Assembly: GCF_014207235.1 (NCBI RefSeq)
Contig: NZ_JACHDA010000008.1
Coordinates: forward strand, 1-64,000
From: Sphingopyxis sp. JAI128
GTDB taxonomy: Bacteria; Pseudomonadota; Alphaproteobacteria; Sphingomonadales; Sphingomonadaceae
DNA: 64,000 bases
Direction: 5' to 3'
This document shows positions 8,987-17,850 of the stretch, one piece after another. Under the pieces are notes generated by a model. It did no database searches, was not told where the DNA came from, and saw only the letters and a list, made by a program, of their open reading frames with translations. The position numbers and the translations under genes are program-made. Position 1 is the stretch's first letter, and every line of letters starts with the position of its first letter.

Positions 8987-9538
8987 ATGTTAAATGGCCC
9001 CCTGCTCGTCACCGAGCGGCTCATCCTGCGCCCCCCCGCCACCGAGGATTTCGACGGCTTCGCCGAAATGTGCGCCGAAGAAGACACGATGCGCTTCATC
9101 GGCGGCACCTGCCCGCGCTCGGCGGCCTGGCGCATGTGGTGCACGCTTGCCGGCGCTTGGCATATTCGCGGATTTTCCATGTTTTCCGTCATCGAACGCG
9201 CGACCGGCGAGTGGGTCGGGCGCCTCGGCCCATGGGAACCCGACGGCTGGCCCGCGCCCGAAATCGGCTACGGGGTGCGCGCCAAATTTGCCGGAAAAGG
9301 CTATGCGCTCGAGGGCAGCGTCGCTGCCTGCGACTTCGCGGTCGAATTTCTGAAATGGCCCGAACTGATGCACAGCATCGACCCCGCGAACACGCGCTCG
9401 CAGGCGCTTGCCAGGCGGCTCGGCGCGACGAACAGCGGCCCGACGCGCCTGCCCGCGCCCTTCGAGAATGCACCGGTCGACGCCTGGACGCAGAGCGCCG
9501 ACGCCTGGCGGGTCAAGCGCAAGGAGTTTATGCCATGA
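8987..9538 (+). CDS. GNAT-family N-acetyltransferase (RimJ/RimL type)
   Basis: A 183-residue acetyltransferase of the RimJ/RimL-like group. It has the start LLVTERLILRPPATEDFDGF and the acetyl-CoA-binding segment EIGYGVRAKFAGKGYALEGS. The late NTRSQALARRLGA block, where a side chain contacts CoA, is also typical. The acceptor substrate cannot be inferred. ATG 8987 follows a GAGAGAGAG purine-rich ribosome site; an ATG 42 bases upstream is less likely. The stop overlaps the next start (ATGA), so the DUF1330 gene is translationally coupled. Confidence 0.88.
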   Translation: MLNGPLLVTERLILRPPATEDFDGFAEMCAEEDTMRFIGGTCPRSAAWRMWCTLAGAWHIRGFSMFSVIERATGEWVGRLGPWEPDGWPAPEIGYGVRAKFAGKGYALEGSVAACDFAVEFLKWPELMHSIDPANTRSQALARRLGATNSGPTRLPAPFENAPVDAWTQSADAWRVKRKEFMP

Positions 9539-9975
9539 CAGACCGCCATATCGACCCCGAACGCGCCCAGTTCGATGCGTTCAAAGCGCTTCCCCGCGAT
9601 ACGGTCATACATATGCTCAACCTCGTCCGCTTCCGGGACCGGGCGATCTACCCCGACGGCCACCCGCTCGCCGCCAAGGATCTGACGGGCGCCGAGGCCT
9701 ATCGCCATTACGGCGCGGGCAGCGGCCCGGTATTCGCGCGCGTCGGCGGACGCGTCGTCTGGAGCGGAACGATGGAAGCGATGGTGATCGGGCCCGCCGA
9801 CGAACGTTGGGATGCGGTCTTTATCGCCGAATATCCAGGTAGCGCCGCCTTCATGGAGATGGTCACCGACCCCGTCTATCGCGAGGCCGTGATCCATCGT
9901 CAGGCGGCGGTCGAAACCTCGCGCCTGATCCGCTGCGCACCCAAAGCGTCTCGCTCCGAGACAGTTTTCGGTTGA
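9535..9975 (+). CDS. DUF1330-family protein
   Basis: A 146-residue protein with the ferredoxin-like alpha/beta repeat of DUF1330. Visible are TVIHMLNLVRFRDRAIYPDG, the GAEAYRHYGAGSGPVFARVGG block, and AVFIAEYPGSAAFMEMVTDPVYREA, which is the family's second strand-helix pair. No activity is known for the family. It overlaps the upstream GNAT gene by ATGA, making a two-gene operon. No terminator is evident before the 10-kb lipoprotein gene. Confidence 0.82.
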   Translation: MTDRHIDPERAQFDAFKALPRDTVIHMLNLVRFRDRAIYPDGHPLAAKDLTGAEAYRHYGAGSGPVFARVGGRVVWSGTMEAMVIGPADERWDAVFIAEYPGSAAFMEMVTDPVYREAVIHRQAAVETSRLIRCAPKASRSETVFG

Positions 9976-10061
9976 TAAACCCCTGCCCGTTAACGCATTT
10001 TATTTGGGCCTTTTTGACCAAAATCGGGCATTCCCGGTAAAGGATTAAGGGAGTGTTAGCG

Positions 10062-10811
10062 ATGATGTTGCGCGGAAAATGGCTTGTTGCCGGGTTGCTG
10101 ATGGTGGCGGCGCCGCTCGCCGGCTGCCGGGACAATCCGAATGCCAAGGCCGAGCTGGCACCGCTCGACGACGGCCTCGCGGGCGCCGATCCCGCCATCA
10201 AGGGCTCGCTCGAAGACAAGATCATGGTCGACCCCAAACTGACCGGCCAGTCGAACCAGAATGCTGTCGGTCCGGGCAACAGGCCCGTCAACGGCGGTGT
10301 TCCGGGCGTCGCCGGCGGCAAGGCGGCAACCGCGGCCGAAGCGGCGGCGGCCCAAGCGGCCGGCAAATTGCTCACCGCGCCCAAGGCGCTGCCGTTCGAA
10401 GCGGGATGCGATGGCTGCGATGCCCAGAAGCGTCCCGTCACGATCGGCGCGCTCGCCCGCGAACAGCAAAAGGGCAGCTGCGATGCCAAGCTGACCTATG
10501 GCAACGCATGGGCCGATCGCCTTCCCGCCGCGTTCAAAATCTACCCGCGCGCCACGCTGCGCGAGGCGGCCGGCGTGGCCGGCGGCAAATGCAATATCCG
10601 CGTCGTCAATTTCCAGACGGCGGCGTCGATGCAGGCGGTGCTCGACTATTATCACACGATGGCGGTCCGCGCAGGCTACACCAGCGATCACCGGGTCAAC
10701 GGCAGCGAGCATATGCTCGGCGGCACCAAGGGCGATCTAGCCTATGTGCTGTTCATGCGCCGCGATGGGGGAATGACCGACGTCGATCTCGTCGCTTCCG
10801 GCGGTAAATAG
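10062..10811 (+). CDS. Hypothetical lipoprotein
   Basis: A 249-residue lipoprotein. The signal LVAGLLMVAAPLAGC ends in a lipobox. A low-complexity Gly/Ala/Asn linker (about residues 65-110) precedes a domain with four more cysteines: FEAGCDGCDAQK (a CxxC pair), GSCDAKL and GKCNIRV. The CxxC could be redox-active or simply form disulfides. The C-terminal part (SMQAVLDYYHTMAVRAGY...) looks like a small alpha/beta domain. Family and function are not recognised. ATG 10062 follows AAGGGAG with an 8-base spacer; GTG 10053 is the alternative. An intrinsic terminator follows 21 bp after the stop. Confidence 0.75.
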   Translation: MMLRGKWLVAGLLMVAAPLAGCRDNPNAKAELAPLDDGLAGADPAIKGSLEDKIMVDPKLTGQSNQNAVGPGNRPVNGGVPGVAGGKAATAAEAAAAQAAGKLLTAPKALPFEAGCDGCDAQKRPVTIGALAREQQKGSCDAKLTYGNAWADRLPAAFKIYPRATLREAAGVAGGKCNIRVVNFQTAASMQAVLDYYHTMAVRAGYTSDHRVNGSEHMLGGTKGDLAYVLFMRRDGGMTDVDLVASGGK

Positions 10812-10832
10812 ACCCTCCGCAAACAAAGTGAA

Positions 10833-10869
10833 AAGGCCCCGGGGAGAGGGATCCCGGGGCCTTCTTCTT
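10833..10869 (+). terminator. Intrinsic terminator shared by lipoprotein gene and csbD
   Basis: A 9-bp GC stem (GGCCCCGGG with CCCGGGGCC) with AA before and TTCTTCTT after. It sits between the convergent lipoprotein and csbD genes and is placed to terminate the plus-strand transcript. Read from the other strand the U-run is short, so it would work less well for csbD. Confidence 0.8.
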
Positions 10870-10890
10870 GCCCTTCGGGGCAAGCAAGGA

Positions 10891-11073
10891 TCAGATCTTG
10901 TCGCCGAGCGCGCCTTGGACCTTGCCCTTCAGATTCTGGGCTTCGCCCTTGCGCTCCTGCGCTTCGCCTTCGGCGCGCAGTCGTTCGTTGTCACTCGCCT
11001 TGCCGATCGCCTGCTTGGTGTTGCCGGCGGCTTCGTTGGCAATGCCTTTCGCTTTTTCGGTAAGTTCGCCCAT
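10891..11073 (-). CDS. CsbD-family stress protein
   Basis: A 60-residue, highly charged helical protein of the CsbD family: MGELTEKAKGIANEAAGNTK, then QAIGKASDNERLRAEGEAQE and a final KGKVQGALGDKI. CsbD proteins are general-stress proteins in many bacteria, with unknown mechanism. AAGGAG lies 7 bases before the ATG. A match to the alphaproteobacterial EcfG promoter (GGAAC-17-CGTT) lies 51 bp upstream, consistent with stress control. Confidence 0.92.
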   Translation of the reverse strand: MGELTEKAKGIANEAAGNTKQAIGKASDNERLRAEGEAQERKGEAQNLKGKVQGALGDKI

Positions 11074-11123
11074 GGGGATTCTCCTTCGGATTAGCGAGGC
11101 GGAGGGGATGCCTCTGCTCCCGC

Positions 11124-11149
11124 AACGGGCGGGCTCGCGATGACGTTCC
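11124..11149 (-). promoter_or_regulatory. EcfG-type general stress response promoter for csbD
   Basis: On the minus strand the sequence reads GGAAC, 17 bases, CGTT, which equals the -35/-10 consensus of EcfG (ECF15) sigma-factor promoters in alphaproteobacteria. It is 51 bp from the csbD start. The match is by eye; the family of the controlled gene makes it credible. Confidence 0.65.
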
Positions 11150-11188
11150 GATCGACGGGACAAGGCGTTCAGGAGAAAAGACGGCTGG

Positions 11189-12040
11189 CTAAGGCCTTGT
11201 TGCGAACAGCCGGGCTGCATTGCCCTGGCGTATCTTCTCCTTCTCCTCGGGAGTAAGATCGAGCCGTTCCAGAGCTTCGGTCGTCTGCTCCAGCGAGAAT
11301 TGCGGATAGTCCGACCCGAGCAGGATATGATCGATGCCCACATTGCGCATCGTCCAGACGAATTCTTCCTCGATCGGCGCATCGGCCGCCAGCGTTACCG
11401 TCGCCGAAATATCGAAATAAATATTGTCGCCTAACAATCCTTCGGCGGTGCGCGCCATTTTGAGGATGTTCCAGAAGCGAAAGTTCGGCCCGCCCATATG
11501 AGCGAAGACGAATCTCGTCTGGGGCGCAGACAGCGCCAGGTTGAACAATTTTTCGCTGTCGCCGCCGGGAACGATGTTCGCATTGTCCATCACGACGATC
11601 ACGCCGAGTTCGCCCGCGCGCTTGACCAGCGTCAGCACGCGCGGATCGGCGGGGTCGAAACGCTGCGTGTGCGGATGGATTTTGAGCAGCCTGACGCCGC
11701 GCCCCGCGACGCGCGCCAACTCGTCGAGCGCCGCGGGGCCGTCATAAGGATGCACCGTCGCGATCGGAACGACGCCCCCATGCTTCGCCGCCAGCGCGAT
11801 CAGCGCATCGTTGCGCGCGCTAATGTCCGCGGGATTGCCCGCGCGCGCCTGGTTCGGGCCCCCGAACCACATCACGCCCAGCCCGCTCACCGTCAGCCCC
11901 GCCGCCTTCACTTGCGCCTCATATTCGCCGAGCGATTTTTCGCCGTCCCACAGGTGGACATGGCTGTCGAACACCGGCCGGGCGGTCGCGGCCGCCGGGA
12001 CGAGCAGCAGGGCGGCGGCGAGGAAGGTTGTGATGTTCAT
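11189..12040 (-). CDS. Exported amidohydrolase-family (TIM-barrel) protein
   Basis: A 283-residue Amidohydrolase_2-type protein with a Sec signal peptide (MNITTFLAAALLLVPAAATA). The metal-site pattern is present: FDSHVHLWDG (HxH), KIHPHTQR, FAHMGG and LLGSDYPQFS with the catalytic Asp. The family includes decarboxylases and lactonases acting on cyclic acids; the substrate here is unknown. A periplasmic location is unusual for metabolic members. It lies 27 bp downstream of the nucleotidyltransferase and may be the last gene of the thiS-thiG transcript. Confidence 0.82.
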   Translation of the reverse strand: MNITTFLAAALLLVPAAATARPVFDSHVHLWDGEKSLGEYEAQVKAAGLTVSGLGVMWFGGPNQARAGNPADISARNDALIALAAKHGGVVPIATVHPYDGPAALDELARVAGRGVRLLKIHPHTQRFDPADPRVLTLVKRAGELGVIVVMDNANIVPGGDSEKLFNLALSAPQTRFVFAHMGGPNFRFWNILKMARTAEGLLGDNIYFDISATVTLAADAPIEEEFVWTMRNVGIDHILLGSDYPQFSLEQTTEALERLDLTPEEKEKIRQGNAARLFATRP

Positions 12041-12067
12041 AGGCGTTGCCTTGATCGACGGGCTGGG

Positions 12068-12634
12068 CTAGCGGCGCAAAACCGCTTCGCCCCATGGCAG
12101 GATTTCGAGATCTGGCCAATACTGCCGCCACCGCGCGGACTTCAATTCATAATAGGCTTCGGTGATTTGCGTCGCATTGGCCCGCACAACGGGGCGCAGC
12201 AAATCTGCCAGCCCGAAGGGCGCAACTATCTCAAGGTCCGTTGCCCGGCGCAATCCGATCGCCGCAGCGGTCGTCGGATAAGTCCCGATCGCGTCGGGCA
12301 CCGACCGATAGGGTACGATGGCATGGCCGAATTTGGCGGCGTACCACAGGTGGACCCGCGCCTGGTTCTTGACGTCGAACCGCACGGGCAGGTCGGCGAA
12401 CAGCGACGCGATCCGCAATTCGGTCCGCTCTTCGGCTTCGGCCGACAAGTCGCCGGCGTCGAAATAGACGATATCGGCGTCGGCGATCCCGTGATGCGGG
12501 TCGAAACCGAAATGCTCGTTCCACCGGGCCTGCGCCACGATGCTGCCGGTCAACCATGCGTCGGGCAGCGCAATCTCGCCCCACCGGCGCAGGATCGACG
12601 AAACCGCCGGATGCCCGGTTACCAGGCCGGACAA
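12068..12634 (-). CDS. Nucleotidyltransferase-family protein (COG3575 type)
   Basis: An approximately 188-residue protein resembling the COG3575/DUF925 nucleotidyltransferase-like family: LPDAWLTGSIVAQARWNEHFG, then GIADADIVYFDAGDLSAEAE with the paired acidic residues (DADIVYFD) of the NTase fold, and VHLWYAAKFG. No activity is established. There is no ATG near the thiG end; TTG 12634 is proposed. A CTG at 12658 overlaps the thiG stop as CTGA and is an alternative. The gene follows thiG directly and precedes the amidohydrolase. Confidence 0.72.
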   Translation of the reverse strand: MSGLVTGHPAVSSILRRWGEIALPDAWLTGSIVAQARWNEHFGFDPHHGIADADIVYFDAGDLSAEAEERTELRIASLFADLPVRFDVKNQARVHLWYAAKFGHAIVPYRSVPDAIGTYPTTAAAIGLRRATDLEIVAPFGLADLLRPVVRANATQITEAYYELKSARWRQYWPDLEILPWGEAVLRR

Positions 12635-12654
12635 GCGCCGCGCGAGCTCGTCGG

Positions 12655-13437
12655 TCAGATCAGACCCGCCAGCGGGCTCGACGGGTCGGCATATTTGCGC
12701 AGCCCCATGCGCCCCGCGAGGTAAGCGTCGCGCCCGGCCTCGACCGCGCGCTTCATCGCCCGCGCCATCAGGATGGGGTCCTTCGCTTCGGCGATCGCGG
12801 TGTTCATCAGCACGCCGTCGCAACCCAGTTCCATCGCCACCGCCGCATCGCTAGCGGTACCGACGCCCGCGTCGACAAGCACCGGCACCGACGCCCCCTC
12901 GACGATCAGGCGGATCGTGACGCGGTTCTGGATGCCGAGTCCCGAGCCGATCGGCGCGCCCAAAGGCATGATCGCGACCGCGCCCGCGTCCTCGAGTTGT
13001 TTCGCTGCGATCGGATCGTCGACGCAGTAGACCATCGGCAGGAAGCCTTCCTTGGCAAGGACTTCGGTCGCCTCCAGCGTCTCGCGCATGTTGGGATACA
13101 GCGTCTTCGCCTCGCCCAGTACTTCCAGCTTGACCAGGTCCCAGCCGCCCGCCTCGCGCGCCAGCCGCAGCGTGCGGATCGCATCGTCGGCGTTGAAGCA
13201 GCCCGCGGTGTTCGGCAGATAGGTGATCTTCTTGGGATCGATTAAGTCGGTCAGCATCGGCGCCGTCGGATCGGACACGTTGACGCGGCGCACCGCGACG
13301 GTGACGATCTCCGCACCCGAAGCCGCAACCGCCGCGGCATTCTGTTCGAAATCCTTGTATTTGCCGGTGCCGACGATCAGGCGCGACGTAAAGGTCCGGC
13401 CGGCGACGCTCCAGCTATCGATCTTGTCCACATTCAA
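12655..13437 (-). CDS. thiG: Thiazole synthase
   Basis: Builds the thiazole phosphate moiety of thiamine from 1-deoxy-D-xylulose 5-phosphate, dehydroglycine and ThiS-thiocarboxylate. The 260-residue product shows the start [18 protein letters not shown], the Schiff-base lysine in [10 protein letters not shown], and the phosphate-binding GLGIQNRVT and [20 protein letters not shown] segments. It overlaps the VOC gene upstream by ATGA. ThiS, its sulfur donor, is two genes upstream in the same operon. No other thi genes and no TPP riboswitch are visible nearby. Confidence 0.97.
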   Translation of the reverse strand: MNVDKIDSWSVAGRTFTSRLIVGTGKYKDFEQNAAAVAASGAEIVTVAVRRVNVSDPTAPMLTDLIDPKKITYLPNTAGCFNADDAIRTLRLAREAGGWDLVKLEVLGEAKTLYPNMRETLEATEVLAKEGFLPMVYCVDDPIAAKQLEDAGAVAIMPLGAPIGSGLGIQNRVTIRLIVEGASVPVLVDAGVGTASDAAVAMELGCDGVLMNTAIAEAKDPILMARAMKRAVEAGRDAYLAGRMGLRKYADPSSPLAGLI

Positions 13438-13784
13438 TCCTTATTCTGTACCACATTCGCAACGCCGCCGAGCGGATCGCGCACGAAAAAGCGGCGGACA
13501 CCCCATGGCTCGTCTCGCAGGGCATAGACGATCTCGTGACCGGCCTCGACCGCACGCGCATACACGGCATCGACGTCATCGACGCCGACCGAATAGGCAG
13601 GGCCCCACCCCGACGGATCGCTGCTGAGGATGCTGATCTGCGCCAGCGGCTGTCCGGCCGAGCGATAGGTTGTGATGAAATCCATCGCCATCGCGGTCTC
13701 GAGCCCCAACACTTCGTTGAAGAAGCCCTTGCCCGTTCCCGGATCGTCCGCGTAACGATTGGGGACTATCCGTGCGACCGGCAT
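13434..13784 (-). CDS. VOC (glyoxalase/bleomycin-resistance fold) protein between thiS and thiG
   Basis: A 116-residue VOC-superfamily protein: a beta-alpha-beta-beta-beta core with [36 protein letters not shown] and the final [18 protein letters not shown] typical of the glyoxalase fold. The N-terminal metal-ligand position is a Val/Ile-rich stretch without His, and the usual Glu near the C-terminus is absent (VANVVQ), so metal catalysis is doubtful. It overlaps the thiS stop (TGATG) and the thiG start (ATGA), so all three are translationally coupled. A role in thiamine synthesis is an inference from context only. Confidence 0.8.
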   Translation of the reverse strand: MPVARIVPNRYADDPGTGKGFFNEVLGLETAMAMDFITTYRSAGQPLAQISILSSDPSGWGPAYSVGVDDVDAVYARAVEAGHEIVYALRDEPWGVRRFFVRDPLGGVANVVQNKD

Positions 13785-13984
13785 CAGCCGCCTCCTACGA
13801 AATGAACGATTTCCAGCGCGTCGCCTTCCGCGAGCGCCACATCGGCAAGGGTCGAGCGGGGAACGATTTCGCGGTTGCGCTCGACCGCGACCTTCTTCAC
13901 GTCGAGACCTAACGACGCGACCAGATCGGCGATGCTGCCCTCGCGCACCTGCCGGGATTCGCCGTTGAGAATGACCGAGATCAA
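13784..13984 (-). CDS. thiS: Sulfur carrier protein ThiS
   Basis: A 66-residue ubiquitin-fold sulfur carrier. It starts [20 protein letters not shown], and the C-terminus ends in VHFVGGG, the Gly-Gly tail that is adenylated and thiocarboxylated for thiazole synthesis. The apparent start is TTG 13984; no ATG or GTG gives a full-length protein. The start faces aroQ across a 78-bp divergent gap, and aroQ also begins with TTG. Confidence 0.88.
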   Translation of the reverse strand: MISVILNGESRQVREGSIADLVASLGLDVKKVAVERNREIVPRSTLADVALAEGDALEIVHFVGGG

Positions 13985-14062
13985 GAAATCCGCCTCGCTT
14001 TGCCTTTTGCCGAGCAGCCCATATAGGGGGAGCGAGCCTCGCCGCAACCGAAAGCCCGCGCC

Positions 14063-14503
14063 TTGCCCGAACTTCCGACCGTCTTTGTCCTCTCCGGCCC
14101 GAACCTCAACCTGCTCGGCACGCGCGAGCCCGAGATTTACGGGACCGATACGCTGAACGACATCCATGCCCGGCTCGAGGCACAGGCCACCGCTCTCGGC
14201 CTCCGCGTCGAATGCCGCCAGACCAATCACGAAGGCGTGCTGATCGACTGGCTGCACGAAGCCTATATCGCCGGCGCGAAAGCCGTGCTGCTCAATGCGG
14301 GCGGTTACACGCACACCTCGATCGCGATCCACGACGCGATCAAGTCGATCAAGGTTCCGGTGATCGAGGTCCATTTGTCGGACCCGATGAAACGCGAAGC
14401 GTTCCGGCATTTGAGCTATGTCGGCATGGCCGCGGCGCAGCATTTTGCCGGCCACGGCGCGGATAGCTACACGCTGGCGCTGGACGCCGCCGCCCGTCTC
14501 TGA
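14063..14503 (+). CDS. aroQ: 3-Dehydroquinate dehydratase, type II
   Basis: Dehydrates 3-dehydroquinate to 3-dehydroshikimate in the shikimate pathway. The 146-residue length and motifs are those of the dodecameric type II enzyme: [21 protein letters not shown] with catalytic Tyr, [30 protein letters not shown] and EVHLSDP with the catalytic His region. The start codon is TTG 14063. It is followed 68 bp later by accB and then accC, a gene order common in proteobacteria. Confidence 0.95.
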   Translation: MPELPTVFVLSGPNLNLLGTREPEIYGTDTLNDIHARLEAQATALGLRVECRQTNHEGVLIDWLHEAYIAGAKAVLLNAGGYTHTSIAIHDAIKSIKVPVIEVHLSDPMKREAFRHLSYVGMAAAQHFAGHGADSYTLALDAAARL

Positions 14504-14571
14504 CAATAGGGCCCATCAAAAAACGGGGTCAGGCGTTCGACCAACGGCGCCGCAACAACAGGAAAATTCTC

Positions 14572-15057
14572 ATGGGTGACCATAAAGACAATGGCATCAA
14601 TATCGATCCGGCGTTCGTGCGCGCGCTCGCCGAACTGCTCGACGACACGCAGCTCAGCGAAATCGAGGTCGAGGACGGCGACCGCAAGGTCCGCGTCGCG
14701 CGCACGCTGACCGCTGCCGCGCCGGTCGCCTTCGCGCCGGCGCCCGTCGCAGCGCCTGCCGCCGCGGCACCGGCCGCTCCCGCCGCCGCTCCAGCCGCAG
14801 CGGCGCCCGCCGCCGACAGCTTCGCCGATGCCGTCAAGTCGCCGATGGTCGGCACCGTCTATCTCGCCCCCGAACCCGGTGCGCCCAATTTCGCGGCAAT
14901 CGGATCGGCGGTAAAGGCTGGCGAGACGATCCTGATCATCGAGGCGATGAAGGTCATGAACCCGATCGTTGCGCCCGCCGCAGGCACGCTGAAGGCCGTG
15001 CATGTCGAGAACAGCCAGCCGGTCGAGTTCGACCAGCCGCTGTTCACCATCGGATAA
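14572..15057 (+). CDS. accB: Biotin carboxyl carrier protein of acetyl-CoA carboxylase
   Basis: Carries biotin for acetyl-CoA carboxylase, the first committed step of fatty-acid synthesis. The 161-residue product has an N-terminal dimerisation part, an Ala/Pro-rich flexible linker (about residues 47-83) and the biotinyl domain SPMVGTVYLAPEPGAPNF with the biotinylated lysine in IIEAMKVMNPI. The glycine-rich C-terminus ends FDQPLFTIG. It is 9 bp upstream of accC and clearly forms an operon with it. Confidence 0.97.
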   Translation: MGDHKDNGINIDPAFVRALAELLDDTQLSEIEVEDGDRKVRVARTLTAAAPVAFAPAPVAAPAAAAPAAPAAAPAAAAPAADSFADAVKSPMVGTVYLAPEPGAPNFAAIGSAVKAGETILIIEAMKVMNPIVAPAAGTLKAVHVENSQPVEFDQPLFTIG

Positions 15058-15066
15058 AGTCAGCCC

Positions 15067-16428
15067 ATGGCTATCGAGAAACTGCTGATCGCCAACCGTG
15101 GCGAGATCGCACTGCGCATCCACCGCGCGTGCCATGAAATGGGTATCAGGACGGTCGCGGTCCACTCGACCGCCGATACCGACGCGATGCACGTCCGCCT
15201 TGCCGACGAGGCCGTGTGCATCGGACCGCCGGCGGCCAAGGACAGCTATCTCAATATTCCCGCGATCATCTCGGCGGCGGAGATCACAGGCGCGGACGCG
15301 ATCCACCCGGGCTATGGCTTCCTCTCGGAAAACGAACGCTTCGCCGAGATTATCGAAGCGCACGACATGATCTTCGTCGGCCCGAAGCCCGAGCATATCC
15401 GCACGATGGGCGACAAGGTCGAGGCCAAGCGCACCGCGGTCGCATTGGGCCTGCCTGTCGTTCCAGGCTCGCCCGGCGCGGTGACCTTCAGCGAGGAGAC
15501 CAAGAAGCTCGCCAAGGACATCGGCTATCCGGTGCTCATCAAGGCCGCCTCGGGCGGCGGCGGGCGCGGCATGAAGGTCGTTCCCGACGAGGACAGCCTC
15601 GAAAGCCTGATGGGTCAGGCCTCGTCCGAGGCGGCGGCTGCGTTTGGCGATCCGACCGTCTATATGGAAAAATATCTCGGCAACCCGCGCCACATCGAAT
15701 TCCAGGTGTTCGGCGACGGCCGGGGCAATGCCATCCATTTGGGCGAGCGCGACTGCTCGCTCCAACGCCGCCACCAGAAGGTGCTCGAAGAGGCCCCCTC
15801 GCCGATTATCTCGGCCGAGGAACGCGCGCGCATGGGCGGTATCTGCGCCGACGCGATGGCAAAGATGAGCTATCGCGGCGCCGGGACGATCGAATTCCTC
15901 TGGGAAAATGGCGAATTCTTCTTCATCGAGATGAACACGCGCATCCAGGTCGAACATCCGGTGACCGAGATGATCACCGGCTTCGACCTCGTCCGCGAAC
16001 AGATCCGCATTGCGGGCGGCGCGGGCCTGTCGGTAAAACAGGAAGACCTCGAGTTCCGCGGCCATTCGATGGAATGCCGCATCAATGCAGAGGATCCGCG
16101 CAACTTCCTGCCCTCGCCGGGCAAGGTGACGAGCTATCACGCTGCGGGCGGCATGCATGTCCGCGTCGATAGCGGGCTCTACGCCGGCTATTCGATTCCG
16201 CCCTATTACGACAGCATGATCGGCAAGCTGATCGTCTATGGCCGCAGCCGCGAAAGCTGCATGATGCGGATGCGCCGCGCGCTGGACGAAATGGTGATCG
16301 GCGGGGTCAAGACGAACATCCCGCTCCACCAGGCGCTGCTCGCCGACCCCGACGTCATCCACGGCGACTATACGATCAAATGGCTCGAAGAATGGCTCGC
16401 GCGAAAGGATGACGAGGCGAAAGCCTGA
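15067..16428 (+). CDS. accC: Acetyl-CoA carboxylase, biotin carboxylase subunit
   Basis: ATP-dependent carboxylation of biotin on AccB using bicarbonate. The 453-residue ATP-grasp enzyme shows [14 protein letters not shown] at the N-terminus, the glycine-rich loop [31 protein letters not shown] with active-site residues, [21 protein letters not shown] and [13 protein letters not shown]. All are characteristic of AccC. accA and accD are not in this window. Confidence 0.98.
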   Translation: MAIEKLLIANRGEIALRIHRACHEMGIRTVAVHSTADTDAMHVRLADEAVCIGPPAAKDSYLNIPAIISAAEITGADAIHPGYGFLSENERFAEIIEAHDMIFVGPKPEHIRTMGDKVEAKRTAVALGLPVVPGSPGAVTFSEETKKLAKDIGYPVLIKAASGGGGRGMKVVPDEDSLESLMGQASSEAAAAFGDPTVYMEKYLGNPRHIEFQVFGDGRGNAIHLGERDCSLQRRHQKVLEEAPSPIISAEERARMGGICADAMAKMSYRGAGTIEFLWENGEFFFIEMNTRIQVEHPVTEMITGFDLVREQIRIAGGAGLSVKQEDLEFRGHSMECRINAEDPRNFLPSPGKVTSYHAAGGMHVRVDSGLYAGYSIPPYYDSMIGKLIVYGRSRESCMMRMRRALDEMVIGGVKTNIPLHQALLADPDVIHGDYTIKWLEEWLARKDDEAKA

Positions 16429-16500
16429 CGTCTTTTCTTGCGCCGAACTGTGCGGCAGCTCACTTTCACTGCGGTTGATTTTTGGCTATGGGCTCTAATC

Positions 16501-17850
16501 ATGGTCAAAAACTCTCCTTTTTCGGCGCGCCCCGCCACCGCGCTTCTTCTCCCGCTGAGCCTGCTCGCGGCGCCCGCCCTCGCCCAAACGGCGGTGAAGG
16601 AAGATTCTGTCATCCTCCAGCCCGACAAGGTGAAGGACGACGCGCCCGTCGTCGAAACCGCCGCCGAAGCGAATCTGCCAAGCTGGTCGAAACAGAATGC
16701 TGAGGCGCTGCTCGTGTCGATCGAAGGCATCGGCGCCGAAGGCCTGTTCGCCAAGGACTATAATCCCGACGCGCTCGCCGCGGCGATCATGGGCGAGGAC
16801 CAGGCCCGGCTCGACAAGGTCGCGACCGACACCTTCCTGCTGCTCGCGACGCATCTGCGCGACGGCCGCACGCCCAATGCTGCGCGCAAGCAATGGTTCA
16901 TGGTCGACAGCGACGCCGAAAGCGAACCTTTGCTCTCGCTCCTCGCCGGCGCGCTGGGCGCCGGAACGGTGAGCGAGACGCTTGCAACGCTCGATCCCGT
17001 GCACCCCGATTTCGCAGCCCTTAAGGCGTCGCTCGCGAAGGCGAAAACCCCGGCCGAAGCCAATGCGATCCGCGTCAACATGGAACGCTGGCGGTGGATG
17101 CCGCGCAACCTCGGCGAACGCTATGTCGTCAGCAACGTGCCCGAATATCTGACCCGTGTCGTCCACGGCGGCACGGTCATCGCGACGCACAAGGCCGTGG
17201 TCGGCAAGAATGCGACCCCGACGCCGCAATTGAACCCGATGGCGACCGGGATCATCGTCAACCCGACCTGGACACTGCCGCGCAGCATCATCAACGAAGG
17301 CATCGGCGCGACGATCGCGCGCAATCCCGGCTCCGCGCGCGCGCAGGGCTATACCTGGACCGGCAGCGGAAAGACGCTGTCGGTGGTCCAGCAGCCCGGC
17401 GCCAACAATGCGCTCGGCGTGATGAAGATGGAGATGCTCAACGAGCATGCCATCTATCTCCACGATACGCCCTCAAAGGGGGCGTTCAACGCCGCCGCGC
17501 GCGCGTTCAGCCATGGTTGCATCCGTACCGAGCGCGCGCTGCATTTCTCGGGCCTGATGGCGGTGATGTTCGCGGGCAAAAGCCCCGAGGAATTCGGTGA
17601 GGCGATCGCGAGCGGCAAGACGACGCGATTCGGCTTCGACCAGCCTTTTCCCGTCTATGTCGCCTATTGGACCGTCGTTCCCGACGGCAAGGGCGGCATA
17701 AAGAAGCTCGCCGACATCTATGGCCGCGACGCGCCCGTGGTCGCGAGCTTCGCCAAGCCCGGCCGCCCGACCGCGACGATCGTCGCGCCGGCGCCGCCCG
17801 CCGTCGTGCCGACGGTCACGACGACGCCGGAGACAAGCGGAATTTATTGA
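16501..17850 (+). CDS. Periplasmic L,D-transpeptidase (YcbB/LdtD-like)
   Basis: A 449-residue protein with a signal peptide (ATALLLPLSLLAAPALAQ), a helical scaffold region and a C-terminal YkuD catalytic domain. The active site is AARAFSHGCIRTERAL, in which the HGC cysteine makes 3-3 peptidoglycan cross-links or attaches proteins. NMERWRWMPRNLGERYVVSN just before the domain is diagnostic of the YcbB type. A Pro/Ala/Val-rich tail (TIVAPAPPAVVPTVT) ends the protein. ATG 16501 is chosen; the upstream in-frame extension lacks signal-peptide character. A second, different L,D-transpeptidase lies convergently 314 bp away. Confidence 0.93.
   Translation: MVKNSPFSARPATALLLPLSLLAAPALAQTAVKEDSVILQPDKVKDDAPVVETAAEANLPSWSKQNAEALLVSIEGIGAEGLFAKDYNPDALAAAIMGEDQARLDKVATDTFLLLATHLRDGRTPNAARKQWFMVDSDAESEPLLSLLAGALGAGTVSETLATLDPVHPDFAALKASLAKAKTPAEANAIRVNMERWRWMPRNLGERYVVSNVPEYLTRVVHGGTVIATHKAVVGKNATPTPQLNPMATGIIVNPTWTLPRSIINEGIGATIARNPGSARAQGYTWTGSGKTLSVVQQPGANNALGVMKMEMLNEHAIYLHDTPSKGAFNAAARAFSHGCIRTERALHFSGLMAVMFAGKSPEEFGEAIASGKTTRFGFDQPFPVYVAYWTVVPDGKGGIKKLADIYGRDAPVVASFAKPGRPTATIVAPAPPAVVPTVTTTPETSGIY

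Noticed and set aside
13985-14062. Possible TPP riboswitch before thiS
   Set aside because: The gap is only 78 bp and I find no THI-box sequence, so there is no room or signal for one.
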